This document shows positions 36,306 to 42,196 of a stretch of DNA of 64,000 bases, one piece after another. This DNA comes from an uncultured Lachnospiraceae bacterium (lineage in GTDB: Bacteria > Bacillota > Clostridia > Lachnospirales > Lachnospiraceae): assembly GCA_947630025.1 (NCBI GenBank), contig CANRFZ010000011.1:44988-108987 (forward strand). The letters are read 5' to 3'. Within the stretch, counting starts at the first letter, position 1; each line of letters begins with the position of its first letter. A model generated the notes under the pieces. That model saw only the letters and a list, made by a program, of their open reading frames with translations. It had not been told where the DNA came from and ran no database searches. Both the position numbers and the translations under genes were made by a program.

Positions 36306-36351
36306 AGAAAAAAAGGACTTACGCCGGCCTGCGCCCTGTGTAAATCCTTTT
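36306..36351 (-). terminator. Intrinsic terminator after codY
   Basis: On the minus strand AAAAGGA...TCCTTTT with an inner TTAC/GTAA extension forms the stem, followed by a run of T. It lies about 180 bases after the codY stop. The hairpin is nearly symmetric and may also stop plus-strand transcripts. Confidence 0.65.
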
Positions 36352-36365
36352 ACTCATCCATCCAT

Positions 36366-36470
36366 GTTCTCTGTTCTCTGTTCTCTGTTCTCTGTTGTTT
36401 GTCTGTTCTCTGTTGTTTATTCTCTATTCTTTATTATCTATTATCTGTTATCTATTCTCCGTTATCGCTC
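36366..36470. repeat. TTCTCTG-type heptanucleotide tract
   Basis: About four perfect copies of a 7-base unit (GTTCTCT) at 36366-36397 decay into a pyrimidine-rich TCTATT tract to about 36470. It lies in the codY 3' untranslated region. Confidence 0.7.
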
Positions 36471-36528
36471 TCCGCCGCCGCTGCCCTGCGGTTATGCGGT
36501 GCTGCGCGATTTGTCCTATCCGGCTGCG

Positions 36529-37311
36529 TCAGCGGGTTTTCTCCTTGAGCTTCTCCACTTCCTCGAAGACGACGTCGTTTAAGACTTTGATGTAGGTGCC
36601 TTTCATGCCGGAGGAGCGGGATTCGATGACGCCCGCGCTCTCGAACTTGCGCAGCGCGTTGACGATCACCGACCGGGTGATGCCCACCTTGTCCGCGATC
36701 TTGCTGGCGACGAGAATGCCTTCCATGCCGCCCAGCTCGTCAAAAATATGGGTGATGGCCTCCATCTCCGAGAACGACAACGTGCTGATGGCCGACTTCA
36801 CCACCGCCACCTTGCGGTTTTCCTCGGCATTTTCCTCACTCACCGCCCTGAGCATCTCCAGCCCCACCACCGTGGTGCCGTACTCGCACAGGATGATGTC
36901 GTCGATGTCGTACTGCGCGTCGCATTTGTAGAGAAAAAGCGTTCCCAGCCTCTCGCCCGCTATCTCGATGGGGGTGATCACGGCCCGGAATCTGCGGGTG
37001 TCGATGCTCTCAAAGCCCAGCGTCTCCAGATTGACATTTTCCTTGGTAGACAGGACGCCCAGAAGCCGCTCGTTCAGCATCGGATCGATAAAACCGCCCA
37101 CATGGTCCACGATCAGCTCCGTGATGGACTCCACTCGCTCGATGTCGCCGATCCCCAGCACTTTTCCCTTGCGGCTGACGACCAGCACGTTGGATGAAAG
37201 GATCTCTTTGAGTACATCGCAGATATCGTTGAAAACCACTTTGCCGGAATTGTTGTTGTGCAAAAGTTTCCCGATTTTCCTCGTTTTATCTAACAACTGA
37301 ACGCTGCTCAT
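36529..37311 (-). CDS. codY: Global transcriptional regulator CodY
   Basis: 260 aa. The N-terminal GAF domain binds branched-chain amino acids (and GTP in Bacilli). The C-terminal winged helix reads ASKIADKVGITRSVIVNALRKFESAGVIESRSSG in outline, the CodY DNA-recognition signature. The protein represses nutrient-acquisition and often motility or virulence genes when amino acids are plentiful. The gene lies directly before the flagellar operon, and its own promoter has a CodY-box-like site. Confidence 0.97.
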   Translation of the reverse strand: MSSVQLLDKTRKIGKLLHNNNSGKVVFNDICDVLKEILSSNVLVVSRKGKVLGIGDIERVESITELIVDHVGGFIDPMLNERLLGVLSTKENVNLETLGFESIDTRRFRAVITPIEIAGERLGTLFLYKCDAQYDIDDIILCEYGTTVVGLEMLRAVSEENAEENRKVAVVKSAISTLSFSEMEAITHIFDELGGMEGILVASKIADKVGITRSVIVNALRKFESAGVIESRSSGMKGTYIKVLNDVVFEEVEKLKEKTR

Positions 37312-37349
37312 GCAAAAGGCTCCTACTCATTTTGTTTGAAACCAACATG

Positions 37350-37378
37350 ATTTTATCACAATATTCCGGCAGAATCAA
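37350..37378 (-). promoter_or_regulatory. codY promoter
   Basis: Minus-strand TTGATT and TAAAAT are 17 bases apart, 38 bases upstream of the codY ATG. Confidence 0.6.
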
Positions 37379-37380
37379 TC

Positions 37381-37395
37381 TATTTTCAGAATATT
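37381..37395 (-). promoter_or_regulatory. CodY box adjacent to the codY -35 element
   Basis: The minus strand reads AATATTCTGAAAATA, 13 of 15 positions identical to the published CodY consensus AATTTTCWGAAAATT. It ends two bases upstream of the -35, a position suited to autoregulation. Confidence 0.6.
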
Positions 37396-37488
37396 TTTAT
37401 TAGTTTGTATCAATTTCGCCCATTTATCCATCGGGAAAGCCGAACGCCCTGCCGGTATCTTCTCAGTGAGTACCAGACATAACTGCCG

Positions 37489-39558
37489 TTATTTTTTAGG
37501 CGCATCTTTAACAAAGCCGCAGTTTTCGTCGGAGCACACGAGCTTATTGCCTTTCTGCAGCATGATGGAACCGCAGCGGCTGCACTTCTCCGCCACCGGG
37601 CGCTGCCACACCATAAAGTCGCATTCGGGATTGCCGATGCAGCCGTAATATTTCCGGCCTTTCTTGGTTTTTTTCAGGACAATGTCCTTGCCGCACTTGG
37701 GGCAGGCCACGCCGATTTTTTCAAAATAAGGCTTGGTGTTGCGGCACTCCGGGAAGCCGGGGCAGGCCAGAAATCTGCCGTGGGGCCCGTACTTAATCAC
37801 CATCTGTCTGCCGCACAGGTCGCAGTACTCGTCGGAGAGCTCGTCGGCGATCTCCACCTCGTCCAGCTCCTTCTCAGCTTTCTGCACCGCCTGATCCAGA
37901 TCGGGGTAGAAATTTTCCAGCACGGTCTTCCACCGGACATTTCCCTCCTCCACGCCGTCCAGCAGCGCCTCCATCGTGGCGGTGAAATTGACGTCTACGA
38001 TAGACGGAAACGCCTCTTTCATCATGTTGTTGACCACCTCGCCCAGCTCCGTCACGTAGAGGTTTTTATTTTCCCGAACGATGTATCTGCGGGCCAGAAT
38101 CGTCGTGATCGTGGGGGCGTATGTGCTGGGCCGCCCGATTCCCAGTTCCTCCATCGCGCGCACAAGAGACGCCTCGGTGTAGTGCGGCGCGGGCTGGGTG
38201 AAATGCTGCTTTTCTTCCAGTCCGACCAGCGTTAATTTCGTATCAGGTGTTATTTTACCTGTCAGCACGCCGTCGTCCTCTTTTTCCTCCTCCTCGGTAT
38301 AGACGCTCATGAAGCCGTCAAACTTGAGCTGGGAGGCCGACACGGAAAAACGCTGCCCCGCCGCGTCGATTCTGACCGCCGTCGTCTCGTAGACCGCGGA
38401 GGCCATGCGGCTGGCCGCAAACCGTTTCCAGATCAACTGGTAGAGACGGAACTGATCCCGCGACAGGGAATCTTTCAGCGCCGCCGGAGTGCGGTTTAAG
38501 TCGGTGGGGCGGATGGCCTCGTGCGCATCCTGTATCTTCTGTCCGCCGCTTTTCCGTGCGCTGTTGTCGGCGGCATAGCTGCTGCCGTAATTGGCGGTAA
38601 TATAGTCTCTGGCCATCGCCTCGGCCTCCTCCGACACGCGGGTGGAGTCGGTACGCAGATAGGTGATGATGCCGACGGTGTCGCCGCCCTTGATGTCCAC
38701 GCCCTCATAGAGCTGCTGGGCGAGGCGCATCGTCTTCTGGGTGGAAAAGTTCAGCACTTTGCCCGCCTCCTGCTGCAGCGTGGAAGTGGTAAAAGGCAGC
38801 GGCGCACGACGCACCCGCTCCCCGGTCTTAACGGAGCTTACGCGGTACTGCGCGTGATCCAGCGTCTTTTTGATCTGCTGCAGCTCTTTGACGTCGGCGA
38901 TCGTGTGATTCTCGTCGGCGGTGCCGCAGTACTTGGCGACGATGGGTTTCTTCTCGCCTTCCACGGAAAGTCTGGCATCCAGCGTCCAGTATTCCTCCGG
39001 GATAAAGGCGTTGATCTCCTCCTCGCGGTCACAGATGATGCGCAGCGCGACGGACTGCACGCGGCCCGCGCTGAGCCCTCTCTTGACTTTGGCCCAGAGG
39101 ACGGGCGAGATCTTGTAGCCCACCATCCTGTCCAGACAACGGCGCGCCTGCTGCGCGTCCACGAGATCCATGTTGATCTCTCTGGCGTGTTTCAGGGATT
39201 CTTTGACCGCGGTTTTCGTGATTTCGTTAAAGGTGATGCGGTACACTTTTTTGTCTTCGAGCTTCAGCGCCGCCATCAGGTGCCACGAGATCGCCTCGCC
39301 CTCGCGGTCGGGATCGGTGGCGAGATAGATTTTTTCGGCTTTTTTGACTTCTTTGCGGAGGTTCGCAAGGATGTCGCCTTTGCCGCGGATGGTGATGTAC
39401 TTGGGTTCGTAGTCGTGCTCCACGTCGATGCCCATCACGCTTTTAGGCAGGTCGCGGACGTGGCCCTGGCTGGCCGCCACTTCGTAGTTGGAGCCCAGAA
39501 ATTTTTTGATGGTCTTCACTTTTGCGGGTGATTCGACTATTACGAGATATTTTGCCAT
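37489..39558 (-). CDS. topA: DNA topoisomerase I
   Basis: 689 aa, type IA. The TOPRIM domain starts KYLVIVESPAKVKTIKKFL and has ATDPDREGEAISWHL. The catalytic Tyr is in GIITYLRTDSTRVS, and the IGRPSTYAPTI motif is intact. Three C-terminal zinc-ribbon repeats follow (CDLC...C, CPKC...C, CSRC...C). It relaxes negative supercoils. ATG 39558 has AGGGGA eight bases upstream and its own promoter. Confidence 0.98.
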   Translation of the reverse strand: MAKYLVIVESPAKVKTIKKFLGSNYEVAASQGHVRDLPKSVMGIDVEHDYEPKYITIRGKGDILANLRKEVKKAEKIYLATDPDREGEAISWHLMAALKLEDKKVYRITFNEITKTAVKESLKHAREINMDLVDAQQARRCLDRMVGYKISPVLWAKVKRGLSAGRVQSVALRIICDREEEINAFIPEEYWTLDARLSVEGEKKPIVAKYCGTADENHTIADVKELQQIKKTLDHAQYRVSSVKTGERVRRAPLPFTTSTLQQEAGKVLNFSTQKTMRLAQQLYEGVDIKGGDTVGIITYLRTDSTRVSEEAEAMARDYITANYGSSYAADNSARKSGGQKIQDAHEAIRPTDLNRTPAALKDSLSRDQFRLYQLIWKRFAASRMASAVYETTAVRIDAAGQRFSVSASQLKFDGFMSVYTEEEEKEDDGVLTGKITPDTKLTLVGLEEKQHFTQPAPHYTEASLVRAMEELGIGRPSTYAPTITTILARRYIVRENKNLYVTELGEVVNNMMKEAFPSIVDVNFTATMEALLDGVEEGNVRWKTVLENFYPDLDQAVQKAEKELDEVEIADELSDEYCDLCGRQMVIKYGPHGRFLACPGFPECRNTKPYFEKIGVACPKCGKDIVLKKTKKGRKYYGCIGNPECDFMVWQRPVAEKCSRCGSIMLQKGNKLVCSDENCGFVKDAPKK

Positions 39559-39627
39559 AAATTGATTCCCCTATTCTGTAAGCGGCGGCGCAAGGCTATC
39601 CTATGGAACAACCGCTTAACGCAAACC

Positions 39628-39656
39628 ACTATACACTAAATTTGGTGGGATGACAA
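39628..39656 (-). promoter_or_regulatory. topA promoter
   Basis: Minus-strand TTGTCA and TATAGT are separated by 17 bases, about 70 bases upstream of the topA ATG. Confidence 0.65.
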
Positions 39657-39762
39657 GGAAAAATTTTGGGAGGGATGGAAAGGGAGGAAGATCTTGAGAA
39701 GATGGGGAAAGATAGGGAGAAGGTAATGGAAAGATAGGGGAAAGGCAGGGGGAAAGTAGTGC

Positions 39763-39860
39763 AAGACGGCTCGGAACGGACAAATCACCGCAGGGCACGC
39801 TTGCGGTATTGTTTGTGATATTGTCTGTCCCAAGCCGTCTTCATTTACGGTTTGGTTCTG
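39763..39860. repeat. GACGGC inverted-repeat element, copy 1
   Basis: AAGACGGCT at 39763-39771 pairs with AGCCGTCTT at 39833-39841. An inner hairpin (ACCGCA...TGCGGT) lies between them. An 18-base tail (ATTTACGGTTTGGTTCTG) follows; 17 of these 18 bases recur after the hairpin at 42121-42153. It marks one side of the accessory island. Confidence 0.6.
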
Positions 39861-39925
39861 AATGGGTGCATTTGCATAGCGCTGGTGTTGACGTAATTTA
39901 CGGGTTGATATTCCTGATATTTCCA

Positions 39926-39954
39926 TTGACTTTCTGCGCATATCTCCATATAAT
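39926..39954 (+). promoter_or_regulatory. Promoter of the AbiE locus
   Basis: TTGACT and TATAAT separated by exactly 17 bases, 60 bases upstream of the antitoxin ATG. Confidence 0.75.
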
Positions 39955-39990
39955 CATTTTATATCATATTATTTATTATTTAAAATGATT
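39952..39990 (+). promoter_or_regulatory. Candidate AbiEi operator
   Basis: A perfect 9 bp inverted repeat, AATCATTTT and AAAATGATT, with 21 bases between arms. The left arm overlaps the -10 element. AbiEi antitoxins are known to repress their own promoter through inverted repeats, so this is a reasonable operator. Confidence 0.5.
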
Positions 39991-40013
39991 CTCAAAAAGA
40001 AGGTGAATCCGTA

Positions 40014-40637
40014 ATGCTTTTTGAATATTTAAAAGAAAATTATGCTCCCGGAGAGCCGATCTTCACAGAGGATATCCATATAGAAGGCATGAACCGCCCA
40101 AATTTTATCCAGCAGCTCAAGACGCTGACAGACAATGGCAAACTCGTCCGATATGAAAAGGGGATCTATTATATTCCAAAAGAAACACGTTTTGGCCATG
40201 CTGCCGGTCCGAGTCCGGAAACCATCGCACAGTACAAATACATCTCACGCATGGGGAAAACGGACGGATATTATTCCGGCGGCACCTTTGCCAATCTGAT
40301 CGGTATATCCCTTCAGGTTCCCATGAAAAAAGAGATCGTCAGCAACAATACCGCTGCCATTGTGCGGGAAGTTCTGATCGGAAAACAGACCTTTATCGTG
40401 CGGCGTACCAATGTTCCTGTTTCCACCGAAAATATCCATGTTTTACAGCTCCTAGAGCTTTTGAAAAATCTGGACAGCTATATGGACGGAGATTATAATG
40501 AAGCGAGAGAGAAAATAGCAAAATATACACTTGCAAACAATATGCAGAAAACGGATATTGACCGGTATATCCGGTACTATCCGGATTCTACTTTCCGATT
40601 TTATTACGAAATGAGGTTAGACGATGTACTTGCATGA
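40014..40637 (+). CDS. AbiEi-family type IV antitoxin-like protein (orphaned)
   Basis: 207 aa. The N-terminal 60 residues form a winged-helix-like region (FLQQLKTLTDNGKLVRYEKG-type, ending GIYYIPK), and the rest matches the AbiEi/DUF6088 pattern (YYSGGTFANLIGI, NIHVLQLLELLKNLDSY). AbiEi neutralises the nucleotidyltransferase toxin AbiEii without stable binding and represses the operon. AAGGTG lies upstream of the start. It is AT-richer than its neighbours and on the opposite strand, so it was probably acquired. The toxin gene overlaps its end but is cut short. Confidence 0.75.
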   Translation: MLFEYLKENYAPGEPIFTEDIHIEGMNRPNFIQQLKTLTDNGKLVRYEKGIYYIPKETRFGHAAGPSPETIAQYKYISRMGKTDGYYSGGTFANLIGISLQVPMKKEIVSNNTAAIVREVLIGKQTFIVRRTNVPVSTENIHVLQLLELLKNLDSYMDGDYNEAREKIAKYTLANNMQKTDIDRYIRYYPDSTFRFYYEMRLDDVLA

Positions 40638-40686
40638 TAACAAAGGACTCTTTGCAGAGGCCATAGAAGAAACCAATCGCCGATAA
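40624..40686 (+). pseudogene. Truncated AbiEii toxin remnant (20 codons)
   Basis: An ATG at 40624 overlaps the antitoxin stop by 14 bases, the normal AbiE arrangement. It encodes MYLHDNKGLFAEAIEETNRR and then stops at 40684-40686. The first residues look like the N-terminus of AbiEii toxins (from memory of the family). No downstream frame continues the nucleotidyltransferase, so the toxin has been deleted and only the antitoxin remains. Confidence 0.6.
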
Positions 40687-40763
40687 GCTATTTTAATAAG
40701 AGACGGCTCGAAAATATTGCTCGCTTACCGGAGGCGTCTAACAAATATCCGGCTTGAAAATCA

Positions 40764-40791
40764 AGCCCTATCGAAAGGTAGGGCTATTTTT
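40764..40791. terminator. Terminator shared by the AbiE and Panacea loci
   Basis: A nine base-pair stem with a GAAA loop (AGCCCTATC/GGTAGGGCT) is followed by ATTTTT on the plus strand. It lies 80 bases after the toxin remnant and abuts the stop of the converging toxin gene, so it could serve both directions. Confidence 0.65.
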
Positions 40792-41242
40792 ACTTCTTTT
40801 TTGACGGATATATTTCATGATTCGGATCATACCACAAAACATGAAAATGCTCGTGTTCTCTAATTCCCACAATGCGGAGCTTATTTTGTAATGCGAAAGA
40901 AAAAATCATATCGGAATACTGTTCCAATTTCATTTTGCTTATTCTTTCTTTTGCTTCCGAAGATAAGTTCTCCGCGTCCAGAAAATGATGTTTCGATTTT
41001 CCTCTATCATGTGTTTGTCTGCGGATATCTGCCCAAGTCATTGTACTGTACTCCAGCATTTTTTCCATTACTTCTTTATGATAGAAATCATCTCTATTCA
41101 GATTAAAAGCGAAACTGCCATTTCTGTCTATCATGTCAAAGCGCCAAATAACTAATTTGTTTTCACTTTCATAATTTTCATTTTTGACAGTCTGTTTTTC
41201 AGCTCTCTGGCTTTTTTCTCTTTTTGTACTTTTTCCATACAT
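40790..41242 (-). CDS. Putative toxin partner of a Panacea-domain antitoxin
   Basis: 150 aa, soluble. A basic, Glu/Lys-rich N-terminus (about 1-30) is followed by a compact domain from about residue 40. Striking conserved-looking blocks are SFAFNLNRDDF, TWADIRRQTHDRGKSKHHFL, SDMIFSFALQNKLRIVGIRE and HFHVLWYDPNHEIYPS. The last block resembles the C-terminal strand of RelE/ParE-like folds (FHVLWYDP), but no family is certain. It follows the antitoxin gene by 2 nt. Toxin assignment rests on this pairing; catalytic residues are unknown, with the His and Arg of THDRGKSKHH as candidates. Confidence 0.6.
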   Translation of the reverse strand: MYGKSTKREKSQRAEKQTVKNENYESENKLVIWRFDMIDRNGSFAFNLNRDDFYHKEVMEKMLEYSTMTWADIRRQTHDRGKSKHHFLDAENLSSEAKERISKMKLEQYSDMIFSFALQNKLRIVGIREHEHFHVLWYDPNHEIYPSKKK

Positions 41243-41244
41243 AT

Positions 41245-41679
41245 TTATAAGCTGCCGTAATATTCTCCCATGCTTTCTTTAGAAATAACCGCGTTGCTGT
41301 TTGCCGTATCCGGCAATTCTCCCCTCGCAATTTTCCACGGACTTTCAGAATGAGTCAGTTCTCTCAGGGCGAAAGGCTCCATGTCCCCATAATCACGCAA
41401 CACAACATTGATGGAGTCTTTTTCGTCCTCTGTCAATACTGACCAATCGCCTTCTGTAATATCTGATTCTTCCACAGAAAATTTCCCTTTGTGAACCTGA
41501 AACAACGGCGGGCAGACCGGGCCGTTTTTCCACGCTTCAAAATCTTCCTCAAAAAGAGGTTTTTCTGTCCACGCAATCGACCATGCTTGGGAATAGTAGC
41601 ATAACTTTTGCAATTTCCAAGTGCTCATTCTCCCTTTCTGATGCAAAATATACTTTGCAACGTCAAATACCGAAGCCAT
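41245..41679 (-). CDS. Panacea-domain (SocA/GepA, DUF4065) antitoxin
   Basis: 144 aa. The family signature is clear: MASVFDVAKYILHQKG, MSTWKLQKLCYYSQAWSI and FEAWKNGPVCPPLFQVHKG. Panacea domains are interchangeable antitoxins that neutralise unrelated toxins encoded next to them. SocA, a member, acts as a proteolytic adaptor. It is the first gene of a two-gene unit, with its own sigma-A promoter and an SOS-type promoter further upstream. Confidence 0.85.
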   Translation of the reverse strand: MASVFDVAKYILHQKGRMSTWKLQKLCYYSQAWSIAWTEKPLFEEDFEAWKNGPVCPPLFQVHKGKFSVEESDITEGDWSVLTEDEKDSINVVLRDYGDMEPFALRELTHSESPWKIARGELPDTANSNAVISKESMGEYYGSL

Positions 41680-41714
41680 ACTGCCACCTCCCGCAACGTT
41701 TTTCTCTTATAAAT

Positions 41715-41743
41715 ATCATATAAAACAACACCCTTCAAGTCAA
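41715..41743 (-). promoter_or_regulatory. Promoter of the Panacea toxin-antitoxin unit
   Basis: Minus-strand TTGACT and TATGAT are 17 bases apart, 35 bases upstream of the antitoxin ATG. Confidence 0.7.
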
Positions 41744-41750
41744 CTGTTTT

Positions 41751-41766
41751 GTAAACTGCACTTTAC
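41751..41766. promoter_or_regulatory. Near-perfect palindrome upstream of the toxin-antitoxin promoter
   Basis: GTAAACTGCACTTTAC is palindromic at 14 of 16 positions and lies 8 bases upstream of the -35. It is a candidate operator for autoregulation; no other evidence. Confidence 0.35.
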
Positions 41767-41825
41767 CATCCCGCATTTTATAATATGTTCTTTTTTCATA
41801 TAATAATACATGATATTGCAATTAT

Positions 41826-41909
41826 TCATTCGCGCGGGCAGCGAATCGAAGCGGAAGTCCCTTTGCAAGCTCGATCCCCTAACTGTTGCAAATTTTGCAA
41901 CAGTTGCAT
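41826..41909 (-). CDS. Possible 27-residue leader or remnant ORF
   Basis: ATG 41909 to a TGA gives MQLLQNLQQLGDRACKG and 10 more residues. A GGAGGGAG purine stretch lies 12-15 bases upstream, a little far for an SD. The first codons are part of the perfect inverted repeat at 41882-41904. It is the first frame after the SOS promoter. It could be a leader peptide, the stub of a deleted SOS gene, or chance. Confidence 0.2.
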   Translation of the reverse strand: MQLLQNLQQLGDRACKGTSASIRCPRE

Positions 41910-42011
41910 CACGCAGAAGTTCTCCCTCCGCAAATATGCTGCTTCTGTGTCTCGATACAGTCGATTTACAAACAAAATTCGTTCTGCGTCGATACTTTAT
42001 GTGTAGAGATT

Positions 42012-42060
42012 AGAACATATGTTCTATTTTTATTATATCAGATGCAGTCCCATCATGCAA
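42012..42060 (-). promoter_or_regulatory. Sigma-A promoter with LexA (SOS) box
   Basis: Minus-strand TTGCAT (42055-42060) and TATAAT (42032-42037) are 17 bases apart. AGAACATATGTTCT, a perfect palindrome, lies at 42012-42025 over the expected start site. GAAC-N4-GTTC is the Firmicute LexA-box core. Transcription would run toward the Panacea toxin-antitoxin genes. Confidence 0.65.
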
Positions 42061-42118
42061 TATGAAAATATGCGGCGTCAATCAAGAAAAATAATGGAAA
42101 ATAATAAAAAGACAATAA

Positions 42119-42174
42119 CAGACGGCCCGGGACAGACAAAATCCCGGGCCGTCCCAATTTACGGTTTGATTCTG
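42119..42174 (-). terminator. pilB terminator; also GACGGC repeat element copy 2
   Basis: A perfect 12 bp stem GACGGCCCGGGA/TCCCGGGCCGTC (42121-42153) follows the pilB stop by about 45 bases on the minus strand, and a T-rich stretch (TGTTATTGTCTTTTTATT) comes next. The arms and the flanking ATTTACGGTTTGATTCTG match the element at 39763-39860. Confidence 0.65.
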
Positions 42175-42196
42175 CTTTCCGTATTTTTATAAACCA

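Larger units (their letters stand above)
36062..36528. other. codY-flgB intergenic region
   Basis: 467 bases with no supported gene. From low to high coordinate it holds the flgB SD and promoter, a GC-rich nested inverted repeat (36186-36270), the codY terminator (36306-36351) and a heptanucleotide TCTGTTC-type tract (36366-36470). Confidence 0.6.
39559..40013. other. topA-abiEi intergenic region
   Basis: 455 bases without a supported gene. It holds the topA leader and promoter, an almost pure purine tract on the plus strand (39650-39760), an inverted-repeat element (39763-39860), and the abiEi promoter and operator (39926-39990). A minus-strand frame through the purine tract is Pro/Ser/Leu low complexity and is not believed. 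Confidence 0.6.
41680..42196. other. Antitoxin-pilB intergenic region
   Basis: 517 bases. It contains the toxin-antitoxin promoter, a short minus-strand frame (41826-41909), a perfect 11 bp inverted repeat ACTGTTGCAAA/TTTGCAACAGT (41882-41904), the SOS promoter and LexA box (42012-42060), and the pilB terminator and repeat copy 2 (42121-42174). Confidence 0.6.

Noticed and set aside
41785..42006. 73-residue plus-strand frame over the SOS leader
   Set aside because: No SD, unusual Cys/Ser/Ile composition, and it overlaps the regulatory palindromes.
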